Shown: positions 15,470 to 23,389 of the stretch, piece after piece | Position numbering within the stretch: the stretch's first letter is position 1 | How the letters are laid out: the number at the start of each line of letters is the position of its first letter | Assembly (NCBI GenBank): GCA_944386885.1 | Contig: CALXCU010000116.1 | Span: 1 to 48,139 of the forward strand | DNA length: 48,139 bases | DNA from: an uncultured Oscillospiraceae bacterium | GTDB taxonomy: Bacteria; Bacillota; Clostridia; Oscillospirales; Oscillospiraceae | Reading direction: 5' to 3' | Translations under genes and position numbers: made by a program | Notes under the pieces: model-generated | The model's database searches: none | Told to the model about the DNA's origin: nothing | The model's input: the letters and a program-made list of their open reading frames with translations, nothing else

Positions 15470-15855
15470 GCGGCAGTCTCGATGCGCTTGGCGGCCACCA
15501 CGGCGATCTTCTCCACCACCATGGCCCCCAGCGCGCCCGTCTCGCTGATGCTGCTCCACTGGCAGCCGGAATAGATGATCTTCCGGTCGGGCTTACAGAT
15601 GACCAGGCTGAAATTCTCCAGGCTGTGGAAATCGATGCCGTCCCGGATGGCCTCATCGGTGGCGTAGAGCCGGGTGAGCTCGATCACATGGTTTTGCTGC
15701 CCCGGGATGGTGGCCACGGGCTGATCCTCGCCGAAGGCCTCCACGCTCTGGCTGGTGCGGGTGCTCCGTGCAGAGTAGCTCTGCACCACGGCCACCCGCA
15801 CGCCGTCTACCTCCAGAGAGATGTCGCTGCTGGTGGGAAATCCGGTCACTTCCAT
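15466..15855 (-). CDS. Contractile tail tube protein (XkdM-like)
   Basis: 129 residues, starting MEVTGFPTSSDISLEVDGVRVA after AGGAGG. Size, position right after the sheath gene, and the HSLENFSLVICKPDRKIIYSGCQWSSISETG segment fit the inner-tube proteins of PBSX-like contractile tails, which stack as hexamers inside the sheath. Confidence 0.75.
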   Translation of the reverse strand: MEVTGFPTSSDISLEVDGVRVAVVQSYSARSTRTSQSVEAFGEDQPVATIPGQQNHVIELTRLYATDEAIRDGIDFHSLENFSLVICKPDRKIIYSGCQWSSISETGALGAMVVEKIAVVAAKRIETAA

Positions 15856-15867
15856 GTATTCTCCTCC

Positions 15868-16914
15868 TTACACGGTGATATGGGCGCTGATCCAGATCTG
15901 ATTGAGGCCGTGGGCCACCGTAAAGGAGAACTCTACCACACAGACAGTGGGGTTTTCCTGGTCGGCGTAGGCCGACACATCCCCGTAGCCGGTGATGATC
16001 TCCCGGCTGAGCTTGTTCTCCAGCTCTAGTACCACCTGGGACCGGATGGCCCCCCGGCTCTGCTCGGTGTTCTTGGCCCGGCGGAACCGGCTGCGCAGGG
16101 CATCCCGGATGGTGGGGATCACGTCGTCCACAATGCGGATGGTCGTCAGCTCCCGCCAGGTGCTGTCGGCGGCCTCGCCGGTTTTGGTGCGGGTGGTCAC
16201 CCCCCGCACCACCGAGAGGACGCCCCCCACCTCCTCCACCGGGGTGACGCCGCCCCGGACCAGGGTATCGATCTCGCTCTCGCTGTACCGCCCGCTCAGG
16301 CCCGACAGGCCCCGCAGCTCCGCGCCCCCCAGGGGGACAGCGGGGTCGGTCTCTCCGGCGATGGCCCCGGCCACGGCGGCGGCCAGGGCGCCCGCCCCAT
16401 CCGAGGCAGCTGGACCCGCCAGCACCATTCGTTCGGCGTTGAGGGCCCCCGCCCGGCTCACCAGCTGGGCGGCGCTCTCGGTGGAGGGTGCCTCCACGAC
16501 GGCGATGCGCTCCCGCCGCTCCTGAGAGGCGCTGGCCACACTCTGGCGCAGGGCCTGATGGACCGTGGCGTCCGTACTGTCGCAGGTCATCACCGCGATG
16601 TCCTCTTCCCCCTCCAGCAGGGCAAAGGCGGCGGCATAGCCGCTGCTGCCCTCCACCCCCACGGCCCGCACCTGGGACGCGCCGTTTTGGAAGAGGAGCC
16701 GGATCAAGGCGGTCAGGTTGTCCCCCTCGCCGAAGGCACTCACCGCCTCCTCATACCGGCTCAGGCGGAAGAGCGTGCCGTTGTTCTCCCCCTCGCTGCG
16801 GGCGGCGATCCCTACCACCGCCCCCGCGCCGCCGCCGCTGACTACGGTGGAGGCGTCATAGGCCGAATATACCCCCGGCCGCTCATGGGTGGTCATACTG
16901 CTCAATGCTTCCAT
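15868..16914 (-). CDS. Tail sheath protein (XkdK-like)
   Basis: 348 residues. The N-terminus (ERPGVYSAYDASTVVSGGGAGAVVGIAARSEG) and the C-terminal part (TTRTKTGEAADSTWRELTTIRIVDDVIPTIRDALRSRF, then FSFTVAHGLNQIWISAHITV) match contractile sheath proteins, including the C-terminal strand that meshes with neighbouring subunits. It is at the small end for the family (commonly 430 or more residues), suggesting that surface domains were lost. Its presence shows a contractile, myovirus-type tail. The ATG at 16914 overlaps the upstream stop. Confidence 0.88.
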   Translation of the reverse strand: MEALSSMTTHERPGVYSAYDASTVVSGGGAGAVVGIAARSEGENNGTLFRLSRYEEAVSAFGEGDNLTALIRLLFQNGASQVRAVGVEGSSGYAAAFALLEGEEDIAVMTCDSTDATVHQALRQSVASASQERRERIAVVEAPSTESAAQLVSRAGALNAERMVLAGPAASDGAGALAAAVAGAIAGETDPAVPLGGAELRGLSGLSGRYSESEIDTLVRGGVTPVEEVGGVLSVVRGVTTRTKTGEAADSTWRELTTIRIVDDVIPTIRDALRSRFRRAKNTEQSRGAIRSQVVLELENKLSREIITGYGDVSAYADQENPTVCVVEFSFTVAHGLNQIWISAHITV

Positions 16915-17405
16915 TCTCCCTTCAGCATAAAATCCAGGAAGGCAGCCCCGCTCTCAGCCTCGGCATAGAGGAGTGCCTGGCACTCCGCCTCCACGGGGCA
17001 GCGGTAGCGTCCCTCCGCGGCGTCAAAGGCGGTCTCCCCACAGGAGAGGCTGTTCAGGCGCAGCCCCTTGGGCCCTCCTTTCTGGAGGGCCCCGGCCAGG
17101 GCATCGAAGGCCGTGCGGACGGCCTCCTCCCCTCCCGCGCCGACCCCGGCGTACAGGTCCAGGCCAAAGGTCACGGTCAGGCGCTTCCCGTAGAGCTCCT
17201 GCCAGGTCCCCTTTGCCTCGTCATACCGCTCCCCCAGATAGTCGCACAGGGCGGCCCCCGCCGCCTCGCACTTCCGGATGGAAACCGCGCACACCGCCTC
17301 GCCGGCGCCGTCCCGCGGGGCGTCCGGCCAGGCGCACAGGGCGTGGACGCCGTTTTTTTCCAGATGGGCTGCCATGGCCTCCCGGAGCTGCTCCAATCCG
17401 GTCAT
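16902..17405 (-). CDS. Tail completion/terminator-like protein
   Basis: 167 residues from ATG 17405, preceded by AGGAGGTGACGGC and overlapping the previous stop. It lies just before the sheath gene, where YqbJ-like completion proteins are found, and has a matching pattern (TGLEQLREAMAAHLEKNGVHALCAWPDAP at the start, VECQALLYAE-like strand near the end). A longer frame starting at 17648 overlaps the upstream gene and is not used. Function is inferred from position. Confidence 0.55.
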   Translation of the reverse strand: MTGLEQLREAMAAHLEKNGVHALCAWPDAPRDGAGEAVCAVSIRKCEAAGAALCDYLGERYDEAKGTWQELYGKRLTVTFGLDLYAGVGAGGEEAVRTAFDALAGALQKGGPKGLRLNSLSCGETAFDAAEGRYRCPVEAECQALLYAEAESGAAFLDFMLKGEWKH

Positions 17406-17734
17406 GCCGTCACCTCCTGTGGCCGGAGGATGGCCCACCAGTGGGAGATCTCCTCCCCCACCCGGATGGGCTGGGCATACTGCACCCGGCAGCACGTCCC
17501 CATACACTCCACACGATCTCCCGCCGCCAGAGGGAGGTCCGCCTCCCCCAGATAGAGAAAGCGGTCTCCCCGGCGGGTTCCCAGGGGGGTGGGCCGGACC
17601 TGCAAATCCCCCTCCCCCCGCCCGGTAATGGGCCGCACAAAGGCCCATCCCTCGGCGCTCTGACCGCCCCGTCCGGTGCGGCGCACCGGCTGCCCATACC
17701 GGCGGAACATGCTCCCAAGCCCGCTCTGGTTCAT
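17402..17734 (-). CDS. Small head-tail joining protein
   Basis: 110 residues with an ATGA overlap on the previous stop. It lies between connector and completion genes, the slot of YqbH-like minor head-tail proteins. The beta-rich sequence (LYLGEADLPLAAGDRVECMGTCCRVQYAQPIRVGEEISHWWAILRP) looks like a small barrel adaptor. The family is not confidently recognised. Confidence 0.5.
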   Translation of the reverse strand: MNQSGLGSMFRRYGQPVRRTGRGGQSAEGWAFVRPITGRGEGDLQVRPTPLGTRRGDRFLYLGEADLPLAAGDRVECMGTCCRVQYAQPIRVGEEISHWWAILRPQEVTA

Positions 17735-18069
17735 CCGCGCACCCCCCGGAAGCAGAAGCCCTCGTCCCGCAGCCAGGGCCGCAGGGCCCGGAAGGCCAGC
17801 GCCTCCCGGCCGCCTGCGCTCTCCCCGGTCTGGATGGTCAGATCCCCGGCGGAGAGGCGGTGGAGCGCCTCTCCGCCCCGCTCCAGCCCGGCCAGGGCCA
17901 GCCAGGCCGCCGCCAGGGAAAAGGCCTCCCCGCAGTCCTCAGGCTTCACGCCGGGGCGGAGCCTTCCGGCCAGCTCCGCCTCGGCCGACCGGCACAGGAT
18001 CTCCAGGCGGACCGAGTCCCCCGGGTCTACCCGGCCCAGACTCTTGGCCAATTCCAGCGTCTCTTCCAT
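17731..18069 (-). CDS. Head-tail connector (gp6/YqbG-like)
   Basis: 112 residues immediately after the capsid gene. It is all-helical with a beginning typical of connector adaptors (EETLELAKSLGRVDPGDSVRLEILCRSAEAELAGRLRPG) and the middle helix AFSLAAAWLALAGLE. Such proteins form the ring below the portal. AGGAGGGG precedes the ATG. Confidence 0.6.
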   Translation of the reverse strand: MEETLELAKSLGRVDPGDSVRLEILCRSAEAELAGRLRPGVKPEDCGEAFSLAAAWLALAGLERGGEALHRLSAGDLTIQTGESAGGREALAFRALRPWLRDEGFCFRGVRG

Positions 18070-18102
18070 TCCGCCCCTCCTTCTATCTATTGATCCAACC
18101 GC

Positions 18103-19149
18103 TTACGCGCTCTCGCCCACTTCCAGTACCCGGGCGGCTTCGGGGAAAATTTTAGCAAAGCCCGATGTGCTGGTGATGGCGGCCCGCTCCAGCTGCCGGT
18201 CGATGAGCTTGTCATACTCCACGGCGACTGGGCCACAGTGGACCATCTCCAGGGAAAAGCGCCGGTCCAGGCCGATGAGGGTGCCCTCCTCCAGGGCGGA
18301 GCAGCGCAGGAGCTTTGCCCCCAGGGGGGTATCCAGGGTGCCGGTGCCCTGGAAGTTCAGGCCGGTCATGGGGTTCTGGAGCTCCTCCATCTTGAGCATG
18401 CTGCGCATCACGTCGCCGGAGACCAGAAGGGTATTCATCTCATAGGGGTCAAACTGAGCCCAGAAGTCCACCAGATCATCGTAGGCAAGACTGCCCGCCG
18501 TGCCGCCGATGGGGCTGCTGCCCACAGTATAGACCGGCGCCGGGTTGCCGTTTCCGTCGCCGTTGAGGAGCACATCGATGGCGTCCTCCAACTGCATCCG
18601 GTTGATGTGCGCGCCGATCTGCCGCAGGGTCACGGCGAACAGGTCCAGCTTCTGCCGGCGGATGGTCTCATAGGAGGCCACCAGCATCCTGCCCCGCTTG
18701 TGCAGGTGGACCAGGTTTCCCTGGGAGAGGATCATGGTCTGCGGGATGGCCGCCCCCTCGGAGACGTGGCTCATTCCCCGCGCCTCCTCGGGCACAGCGG
18801 TGATGGAGCGGTAGTCCAGGCCGTCGCACTCGGTGACGGCGGCGGCCAGGTGGGGCAGCAGGTCAGACTCCTCCATCCCCTGCCGCACTGCCCGGGCCAC
18901 GAACTCCGGGAAAAGGACGGCCGACTGGGCGGTGGCAAAGAAGCGCTCCACCGGGTCGCTGCCCTCCCCCTTCACCTTGATGTCAAAGCGCTTCAGCTGC
19001 CGCTGGAAGGCGTCCAGGCCTTCCAGCGGGGTCCCCTTGTACTGCTCTGAGGGGTCCTCCCGTTCCAACACCTGGGTGAAGGACCGGCCGGCTTCGTTGT
19101 ACATGCCCTTTTCCAGGCGCAGGTTCTCGCACGGATAACGCATCGTCAT
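18103..19149 (-). CDS. Major capsid protein
   Basis: 348 residues in the expected slot after the decoration gene. An N-terminal helical arm (FTQVLEREDPSEQYKGTPLEGLDAFQRQLKRF) leads into an HK97-like body (FFATAQSAVLFPEFVARAVRQGMEESDLLPHL, RRQKLDLFAVTLRQIGAHINRMQLEDAIDVLLNGDGNG, WAQFDPYEMNTLLVSGDVMRSML, GTLDTPLGAKLL). Two ATGs (19149 and 19143) are possible; the second has the better distance to AAGGGGAA. Presence of a full capsid gene separates the cassette from headless tailocins. Confidence 0.8.
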   Translation of the reverse strand: MTMRYPCENLRLEKGMYNEAGRSFTQVLEREDPSEQYKGTPLEGLDAFQRQLKRFDIKVKGEGSDPVERFFATAQSAVLFPEFVARAVRQGMEESDLLPHLAAAVTECDGLDYRSITAVPEEARGMSHVSEGAAIPQTMILSQGNLVHLHKRGRMLVASYETIRRQKLDLFAVTLRQIGAHINRMQLEDAIDVLLNGDGNGNPAPVYTVGSSPIGGTAGSLAYDDLVDFWAQFDPYEMNTLLVSGDVMRSMLKMEELQNPMTGLNFQGTGTLDTPLGAKLLRCSALEEGTLIGLDRRFSLEMVHCGPVAVEYDKLIDRQLERAAITSTSGFAKIFPEAARVLEVGESA

Positions 19150-19161
19150 TTCCCCTTTCTC

Positions 19162-19518
19162 TTAAAGCAGAATGGTCACGCTGCCGCCATTGGATTCGGC
19201 GACCAGGTAGGCGGTGCCGCCGCTGCTGACCTGCTTGACGCCGCCGCTGCCGTTGGCGGCCAGGGTCACCAGGCCGGTAGCGATACTGCCGCTGGCGGGC
19301 AGGGTCACGAACCCCCGTACCTGCACCCCCGCGCAGCCGTCCCGCACCGTCATGGCCACGCCGATAAAGGCGTCGCCGTCCCCGCACAGGTCCACTGTGC
19401 CCGCAGCGCCCATCTTGACGGGGGCGCCCTCCGTCACCTTGTCCGCCCCCTGGCTGTCCAGGGCGGCAGGAAAGGTGGCCATAACCTGGCCAATGCCGTC
19501 GTAAGATACCTGTTTCAT
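19162..19518 (-). CDS. Head decoration protein
   Basis: 118 residues from ATG 19518 preceded by AAGGAGG. It is small and beta-rich (FIGVAMTVRDGCAGVQVRGFVTLPASGSIATGLVTLAANGSGG), with the fold pattern of DUF2190/lambda gpD-like decoration proteins, and is placed just before the capsid gene as usual. The frame upstream of 19518 is open but lacks a ribosome site. Confidence 0.65.
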   Translation of the reverse strand: MKQVSYDGIGQVMATFPAALDSQGADKVTEGAPVKMGAAGTVDLCGDGDAFIGVAMTVRDGCAGVQVRGFVTLPASGSIATGLVTLAANGSGGVKQVSSGGTAYLVAESNGGSVTILL

Positions 19519-19534
19519 ACCATTCCTCCTTGAA

Positions 19535-20464
19535 TTAGATGCGGAACACATCGTCCCGGCTGTCCTGCATTCTCACGGCCGCGCTCTGGGGGAGCTGGAC
19601 CCCGGGGGCGTATAGGCCCTCCAGCCGCTCCTCATAGGCCCCCTTCAGGGCCTGGAGCTCCCCCTCCTCCAGCCGTGCGGCAATGCGCTCCAGGATCTCC
19701 GCTCCTAAGGCGGGTTCGGCCAGTCCGCCCAGGCGCACCACGTCCCGGCGCAGCCCTTCCAGGTAACGGCGGCCCGCCCGGGCCTCCTGTTCCAGCCGCT
19801 CCAGTTTCTCCCGGAGCACCGGCTCCCGCCGGGCCAGCTCCTGCAGCTCCAGGCTCTTGAGGACCCCCGCCTCTTTTTGGGCGGGGACCGCCACAAAGGA
19901 CCACTCATAGGCGTCAGTGGCCTCCCGCAGCTCAGCCCAGCAGAGTTTTCCGCCGTACTCCCGGCCCTTTTCATGGGGGCAGCGGGTCCGGTCGTGGATG
20001 TCCTCGCCGCAGATGGAGCACACAGCGCGTCTGACGCTGCACCCCACCGACACCTCCCGCTTGATTCCGCCCTCGATCTCTGCGATTAGATCCCGGTTGC
20101 TCTCGGTACGCAGCATGTACACCCAGCCCTTCAGGTAGCAGCAGGGGTCACCAGCGGCGGTGCGGGTCTGCTCCTCCCGCACCAGCTCGGTCCGGTAGAT
20201 CCGTCCCACCTGCTCCCGGGCGCTCCACTTGTGGTCGAAGACACCGCACTTGCCTACGAAAAGCCCAGAGAGCTCCTCCAAAGTCTCCACGGGGAAGCGC
20301 TCATAGTCCCGGTCCACCTGGTTGTCGCACAGGCGCACGCAGAAGGTGTAGACCTCCTCCGCCGAAAGAGCCCGGCGGCTGAATTGATTGATGCGCATTA
20401 AGTCTTCCGCGCTCACGCCGCCGCTCCCGGCCACACCGGCCTCTTTGATGATGTTCACACTCAT
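19535..20464 (-). CDS. Prohead protease fused to scaffold-like coiled coil, with inserted zinc-type motif
   Basis: 309 residues from ATG 20464, overlapping the portal stop (ATGA). Residues about 65-200 resemble prohead proteases. H78 lies in GVFDHKW, S139 in GGIKREVSVGCS, and WSFVAVPAQKEAGV is the typical end of the domain. Inserted after the serine strand is a C149/C152/C162/H164 cluster (CSICG...RCPH), probably zinc-binding. Residues about 205-290 are a charged coiled coil (ELARREPVLREKLERLEQEARAGRRY), likely the internal scaffold. Cleavage of scaffold and capsid arms during head maturation is the inferred role. The long upstream extension of this frame is an overlap with the portal gene. 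Confidence 0.7.
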   Translation of the reverse strand: MSVNIIKEAGVAGSGGVSAEDLMRINQFSRRALSAEEVYTFCVRLCDNQVDRDYERFPVETLEELSGLFVGKCGVFDHKWSAREQVGRIYRTELVREEQTRTAAGDPCCYLKGWVYMLRTESNRDLIAEIEGGIKREVSVGCSVRRAVCSICGEDIHDRTRCPHEKGREYGGKLCWAELREATDAYEWSFVAVPAQKEAGVLKSLELQELARREPVLREKLERLEQEARAGRRYLEGLRRDVVRLGGLAEPALGAEILERIAARLEEGELQALKGAYEERLEGLYAPGVQLPQSAAVRMQDSRDDVFRI

Positions 20465-21636
20465 TCCCCCTCGTTCGTTTGGTTTTCCAGGCCCAGGGTC
20501 CGGGCCTGCTGGCGATAGAGCTCCGCCCGGGCCTCCTCCACCAGATCCTGCAAATTTATGTCCGCCCACTCCACGCTCACCCGGTGGTCGTAGCCGTGGA
20601 TGCGCAGCCAGAGCTCGCAGATGCGCTCTACCACCGGCTCCAGGGAGCGGCGCAGGGCGGTGATCTCCGTGGTCATCATATCGGCCTGCTGGGCGCTCAT
20701 CCGCTCGGTGGAGGACCAGCTCAGGCCCAGCAAAAAGGGCGGGATGCCGGTGCGGGCCACCAGCTGCTCTAAAATCTGCCGCACGGGCACTTCGCTGTCC
20801 AGGATCTGGTTGTCTGCGCCGATGACCTTGATGTCCACATCTCCCACCGCCACAAAGTCCCGGACCGAGCCGTCCTTCCCCGCCTGCATGGCCTCGGCCC
20901 ACTCCCGGGCGATCTGTTCGCTGCGCTCCTGGGCGTACATGCGCTCCAGGCCGTCACCCCCGGGTTTGCACACCACGGCAAAGCGCACATTGCCCATCCG
21001 CTCCCAGTTCATGCCGATGGCCTGGTAGATTTTCAGCAGGATGTCGGCGAGAAACGGCATGGAGCGCAGCAGGGATACGCCATAGGGGCTGCCCACCTCG
21101 GGCTGGAAGGGGGTGAAGAGGAGCAGATCCTGCCGGGGCAGGGGCTCCAACCTTCCCCCCGGGCCGGGGACGCACAGGGCAAAGTCCAGGGGAGAGTCCC
21201 CCTCCCAGATCTCCACCGCAGCCGGGTCGCCGCACAAAAGAGCGGCCACTTCTCTCCGCTTGGCGTCCAGGACGATCTCGCCCACCCCCCGGCCGCAGGT
21301 GAGCATGGCGTCCACATACCGGTCCAGGAAGGACTGGAGCCCCCGCTGGCCCCGGCCTGTGTCTACGGTGCGCAGAAACTCCCGCAGTTCCTCCCGGGCC
21401 CGCGGGTCCCTCGCCTCTGCATCCACGCCTCCTGCCAGACGCACCAGCTTTAAAATAGCGGCGTCCACGATGGGGACCGCCTCCCGGATGGAGCGGTAGA
21501 GGGCCATCTCCCCCGATTGAAGGGGGATGTAGCGTTCCAGCGAGGCGAAGGGATGCCGGTTCCCTTCCCGGAGCTGAACGGCGGCCCCCGCCTTTGCCGG
21601 GGCTTTTTTGCGATCAAACCAACCCAAATCTTCCAT
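20461..21636 (-). CDS. Portal protein
   Basis: 391 residues. Typical portal features are an N-terminal region leading to VPIVDAAILKLVRLAGG, the wing/stem part LLFTPFQPEVGSPYGVSLLRSMPFLADILLKIYQAIGMNWERMGNVRF and a C-terminal crown helix (LEPVVERICELWLRIHGYDHRVSVEWADINLQDLVEEARAELYRQQARTLG). It forms the dodecameric DNA gate. The ATG at 21636 is only one base after AAGGAGG, so the TTG at 21627, 10 bases away, may be the real start. It overlaps terL by 23 bases. Confidence 0.85.
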   Translation of the reverse strand: MEDLGWFDRKKAPAKAGAAVQLREGNRHPFASLERYIPLQSGEMALYRSIREAVPIVDAAILKLVRLAGGVDAEARDPRAREELREFLRTVDTGRGQRGLQSFLDRYVDAMLTCGRGVGEIVLDAKRREVAALLCGDPAAVEIWEGDSPLDFALCVPGPGGRLEPLPRQDLLLFTPFQPEVGSPYGVSLLRSMPFLADILLKIYQAIGMNWERMGNVRFAVVCKPGGDGLERMYAQERSEQIAREWAEAMQAGKDGSVRDFVAVGDVDIKVIGADNQILDSEVPVRQILEQLVARTGIPPFLLGLSWSSTERMSAQQADMMTTEITALRRSLEPVVERICELWLRIHGYDHRVSVEWADINLQDLVEEARAELYRQQARTLGLENQTNEGE

Positions 21637-22900
21637 ACCTCCTTATGCGGCCGCTCCGGGCCACTGCACGCCCGGCCGGGCCGCCGCCCCCGCCCTGCGC
21701 GGCCACAGTGACGGCAAAATAGCGGATGTCATCCATGGCGTGGTCGTGCTCCTTGCGCACCCGGTCCCCGCCTGCCTTGGTATCCCAGCAGTAGAGGGAG
21801 AACTCCCGGATAGCGTCCCGGCAGGGCTCACAGATGACCAGCTTCCCCTCCTTGAGCAGCTGGGCGGTGATGCGGATGCCCCGGACCACCTCATTGTCGG
21901 CCCGAACCACCCGCCAGCCCCTCTGCCGCAGGGCCTCCATAAAGCTGGCTGCCGAGGGGTCCAGCACCACCTGCCGGATGGGGCGGCCCCCGGCCAGGCG
22001 CTCCAGGTCCTGCACATACTCCTGGTCGGTCTTCTGCCGGCCCTCCCGGCGGGAGTCGTAGTAGAACTCCTGCACCCGGTACCAGACCCCTTCCCGCCTT
22101 CCCCACAGCCCGAAGGAGGCGGGATTGGCGGTGCCATAGTCGCAGGAGATGGCCCACTCCTCCATGTCCCCCTCGGGGGCGGGGCGGACATAGCTCTCGT
22201 CGAAGAAGTCGTAGACCGCCCCCTCAGCGGTCACCCACTCCCCCAGTACAAAGCGCCGGTAAAAGAGCCCGCTGTAGCTGCGCGCATAGCGCTCCCGCAC
22301 CTGAGGAGAGAGCGCAGGGTTGTCCTCCATAGTAAAATGGAGGTACAGCGCCCGCCGCTCCTCCCGCTTCTGGACCCACTCCCGGTAAAACCAGTGTTCC
22401 GGTCCTTCTGGGTTGCAATTGAACCAAAATTTAGAGCCCGTTACTGAGCAGCGGGCCAGAGCCTGTTCCACAAAAGAGCGGGGCATCAGGGCCACCTCGT
22501 CCAAGAGGACTCCCGCCAGAGTGACGCCCTGGATGAGAGCGGCGCTGCCCTCATCCCGCCCGCCGAAGAGATAGAAGGTATTGCTGCGCGCTCCCCGGGC
22601 GATGGTGAGCTTGTTCTGGCTCACCCGCTCCTCACAGTGGAAGCCCAACTGGGCCAGGAGGGGCAGCAGCTCCCCCAGCAGGTTGCGCCGCAGCGCCCCA
22701 GCGGTCTTTCCGCACAGGGCGAAGCGCTCCCCCGAAAAGCGCCGCATGGCCCAGCACACGAAGGAAAGGCCACAGCACAGGGTCTTGCCGCTGCGCACCG
22801 CCCCGTCGCAGATGATGGCCTCCCGCTCCCGCCAGGGAGAGCGGTCGCACCACCAGGTGAGCACCGTCCGCTGTTTGTCCGAGAAGGCCTTAAGTACCAT
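21614..22900 (-). CDS. terL: Terminase large subunit
   Basis: 428 residues, PBSX XtmB-like DNA-packaging motor. Walker A GAVRSGKT (33-40) and Walker B GVLLDE (D134/E135) form the ATPase. The nuclease domain starts at ISCDYGT (D254) and has VVLDPSA and HAMDDIRYF-type acidic positions. All key residues appear intact, so packaging ATPase and nuclease are likely functional. The N-terminus overlaps the upstream gene by 11 bases. Confidence 0.93.
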   Translation of the reverse strand: MVLKAFSDKQRTVLTWWCDRSPWREREAIICDGAVRSGKTLCCGLSFVCWAMRRFSGERFALCGKTAGALRRNLLGELLPLLAQLGFHCEERVSQNKLTIARGARSNTFYLFGGRDEGSAALIQGVTLAGVLLDEVALMPRSFVEQALARCSVTGSKFWFNCNPEGPEHWFYREWVQKREERRALYLHFTMEDNPALSPQVRERYARSYSGLFYRRFVLGEWVTAEGAVYDFFDESYVRPAPEGDMEEWAISCDYGTANPASFGLWGRREGVWYRVQEFYYDSRREGRQKTDQEYVQDLERLAGGRPIRQVVLDPSAASFMEALRQRGWRVVRADNEVVRGIRITAQLLKEGKLVICEPCRDAIREFSLYCWDTKAGGDRVRKEHDHAMDDIRYFAVTVAAQGGGGGPAGRAVARSGRIRRYGRFGLV

Positions 22901-23216
22901 CCCGTCCCTCCCAGTCCGCGCCCTGCTCCAAAGCCTGGAAGAACTGCTCGGCGCCGTCCTCTCCCGGTCCGGCCAGCCGGTCCAGCAGCTCTATGGCCTT
23001 GAGCCGGTCCTGAAATTTAAGCTCCACCACGCCGCTGGCGCTGCGCTTGAATTCGGAGAGGAGGGTCAGATCCAGCCGTTCGATCTCCCCGGCCTGGGGC
23101 GCGTCCAGGAAGGCCAGCCTGACTGCATCGTTTGGTCTCGCCCGCAGCAGCTTCTTCAAATGCCGCAGCATGGCTCTGCGCGCGCTCCGTCCTTCCTCCA
23201 AGTGGCACCACCTCAT
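22890..23216 (-). CDS. Probable small terminase subunit
   Basis: 108 residues if started at ATG 23216, preceded by AGGGGTGA; an upstream in-frame ATG at 23258 falls in the inverted repeat and is rejected. The product has the segment RPNDAVRLAFLDAPQAGEIERLDLTLLSEFKRSASGVVELKFQDRLKAIELLDRL, seen in proteins that precede XtmB-like large terminases. No classical helix-turn-helix is obvious. Assignment is by position and this segment; DNA-end recognition is inferred. Confidence 0.55.
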   Translation of the reverse strand: MRWCHLEEGRSARRAMLRHLKKLLRARPNDAVRLAFLDAPQAGEIERLDLTLLSEFKRSASGVVELKFQDRLKAIELLDRLAGPGEDGAEQFFQALEQGADWEGRDGT

Positions 23217-23240
23217 TTCACCCCTGCCTCCCAACAGGTG

Positions 23241-23266
23241 AAAGTTGCACATTTGCATGCAACTTT
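23241..23266 (-). promoter_or_regulatory. Nested inverted repeats upstream of the phage-like operon
   Basis: AAAGTTGCA (23241-23249) and TGCAACTTT (23258-23266) form a perfect 9-8-9 inverted repeat. The 10-bp palindrome TTGCATGCAA (23253-23262) is nested in it. It lies 25 bases before the first cassette start. No convincing sigma-A promoter for the leftward direction is visible in 23217-23305. It is an operator candidate; a 5'-leader hairpin is the alternative. Confidence 0.5.
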
Positions 23267-23305
23267 TGGAATTTTTTCTGAAAAGTTTTCCTTTTCTCGC
23301 CGCTC

Positions 23306-23334
23306 TTGATTTTCTTCTTTGATTCCGGTATGCT
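23306..23334 (+). promoter_or_regulatory. Predicted sigma-A promoter of the lipoprotein genes
   Basis: TTGATT (23306-23311), 17 bases, TATGCT (23329-23334), about 50 bases before the first lipoprotein start, in an A+T-rich stretch. Confidence 0.7.
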
Positions 23335-23389
23335 ATTCTTAAAGGAAAGCTTCAGCTTTGTTTTCACCAGAAAAGAGAGGATGAATGAA

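Larger units (their letters stand above)
9896..23266 (-). mobile_element. Compact contractile-tail phage-like cassette without integrase, repressor, replication or lysis genes
   Basis: Twenty leftward genes, mostly overlapping by ATGA/GTGA or a few bases, run from a small-terminase-like gene to a small carbohydrate-binding-like protein. The order is packaging, portal, protease/scaffold, decoration, capsid, three connector/completion genes, tail sheath, tube, chaperone, a 188-residue protein, LysM protein, hub, spike, gp25-type wedge, baseplate J, XkdU-like, fibre-like. It follows the PBSX/skin (xkd/yqb) plan of Bacillus. No integrase, recombinase, CI-type repressor, DNA-replication, holin or endolysin gene lies inside or directly beside it, and ordinary host genes flank both ends. 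No attL/attR repeats were noticed by eye. A domesticated prophage, a gene-transfer-agent-like element or a cryptic remnant are all possible; the open frames favour maintained function. Confidence 0.85.

Noticed and set aside
20465..20902. Upstream extension of the protease/scaffold gene
   Set aside because: It lies in the portal gene in another frame and is Gly/Pro-rich; ATG 20464 overlaps the portal stop in the usual coupled way.
9896..23266. Tailocin or type VI/eCIS-like injection system without a head
   Set aside because: Portal, both terminase subunits, protease and a capsid gene are present, and no ClpV, AAA+ ATPase of eCIS type or toxin payload is seen.
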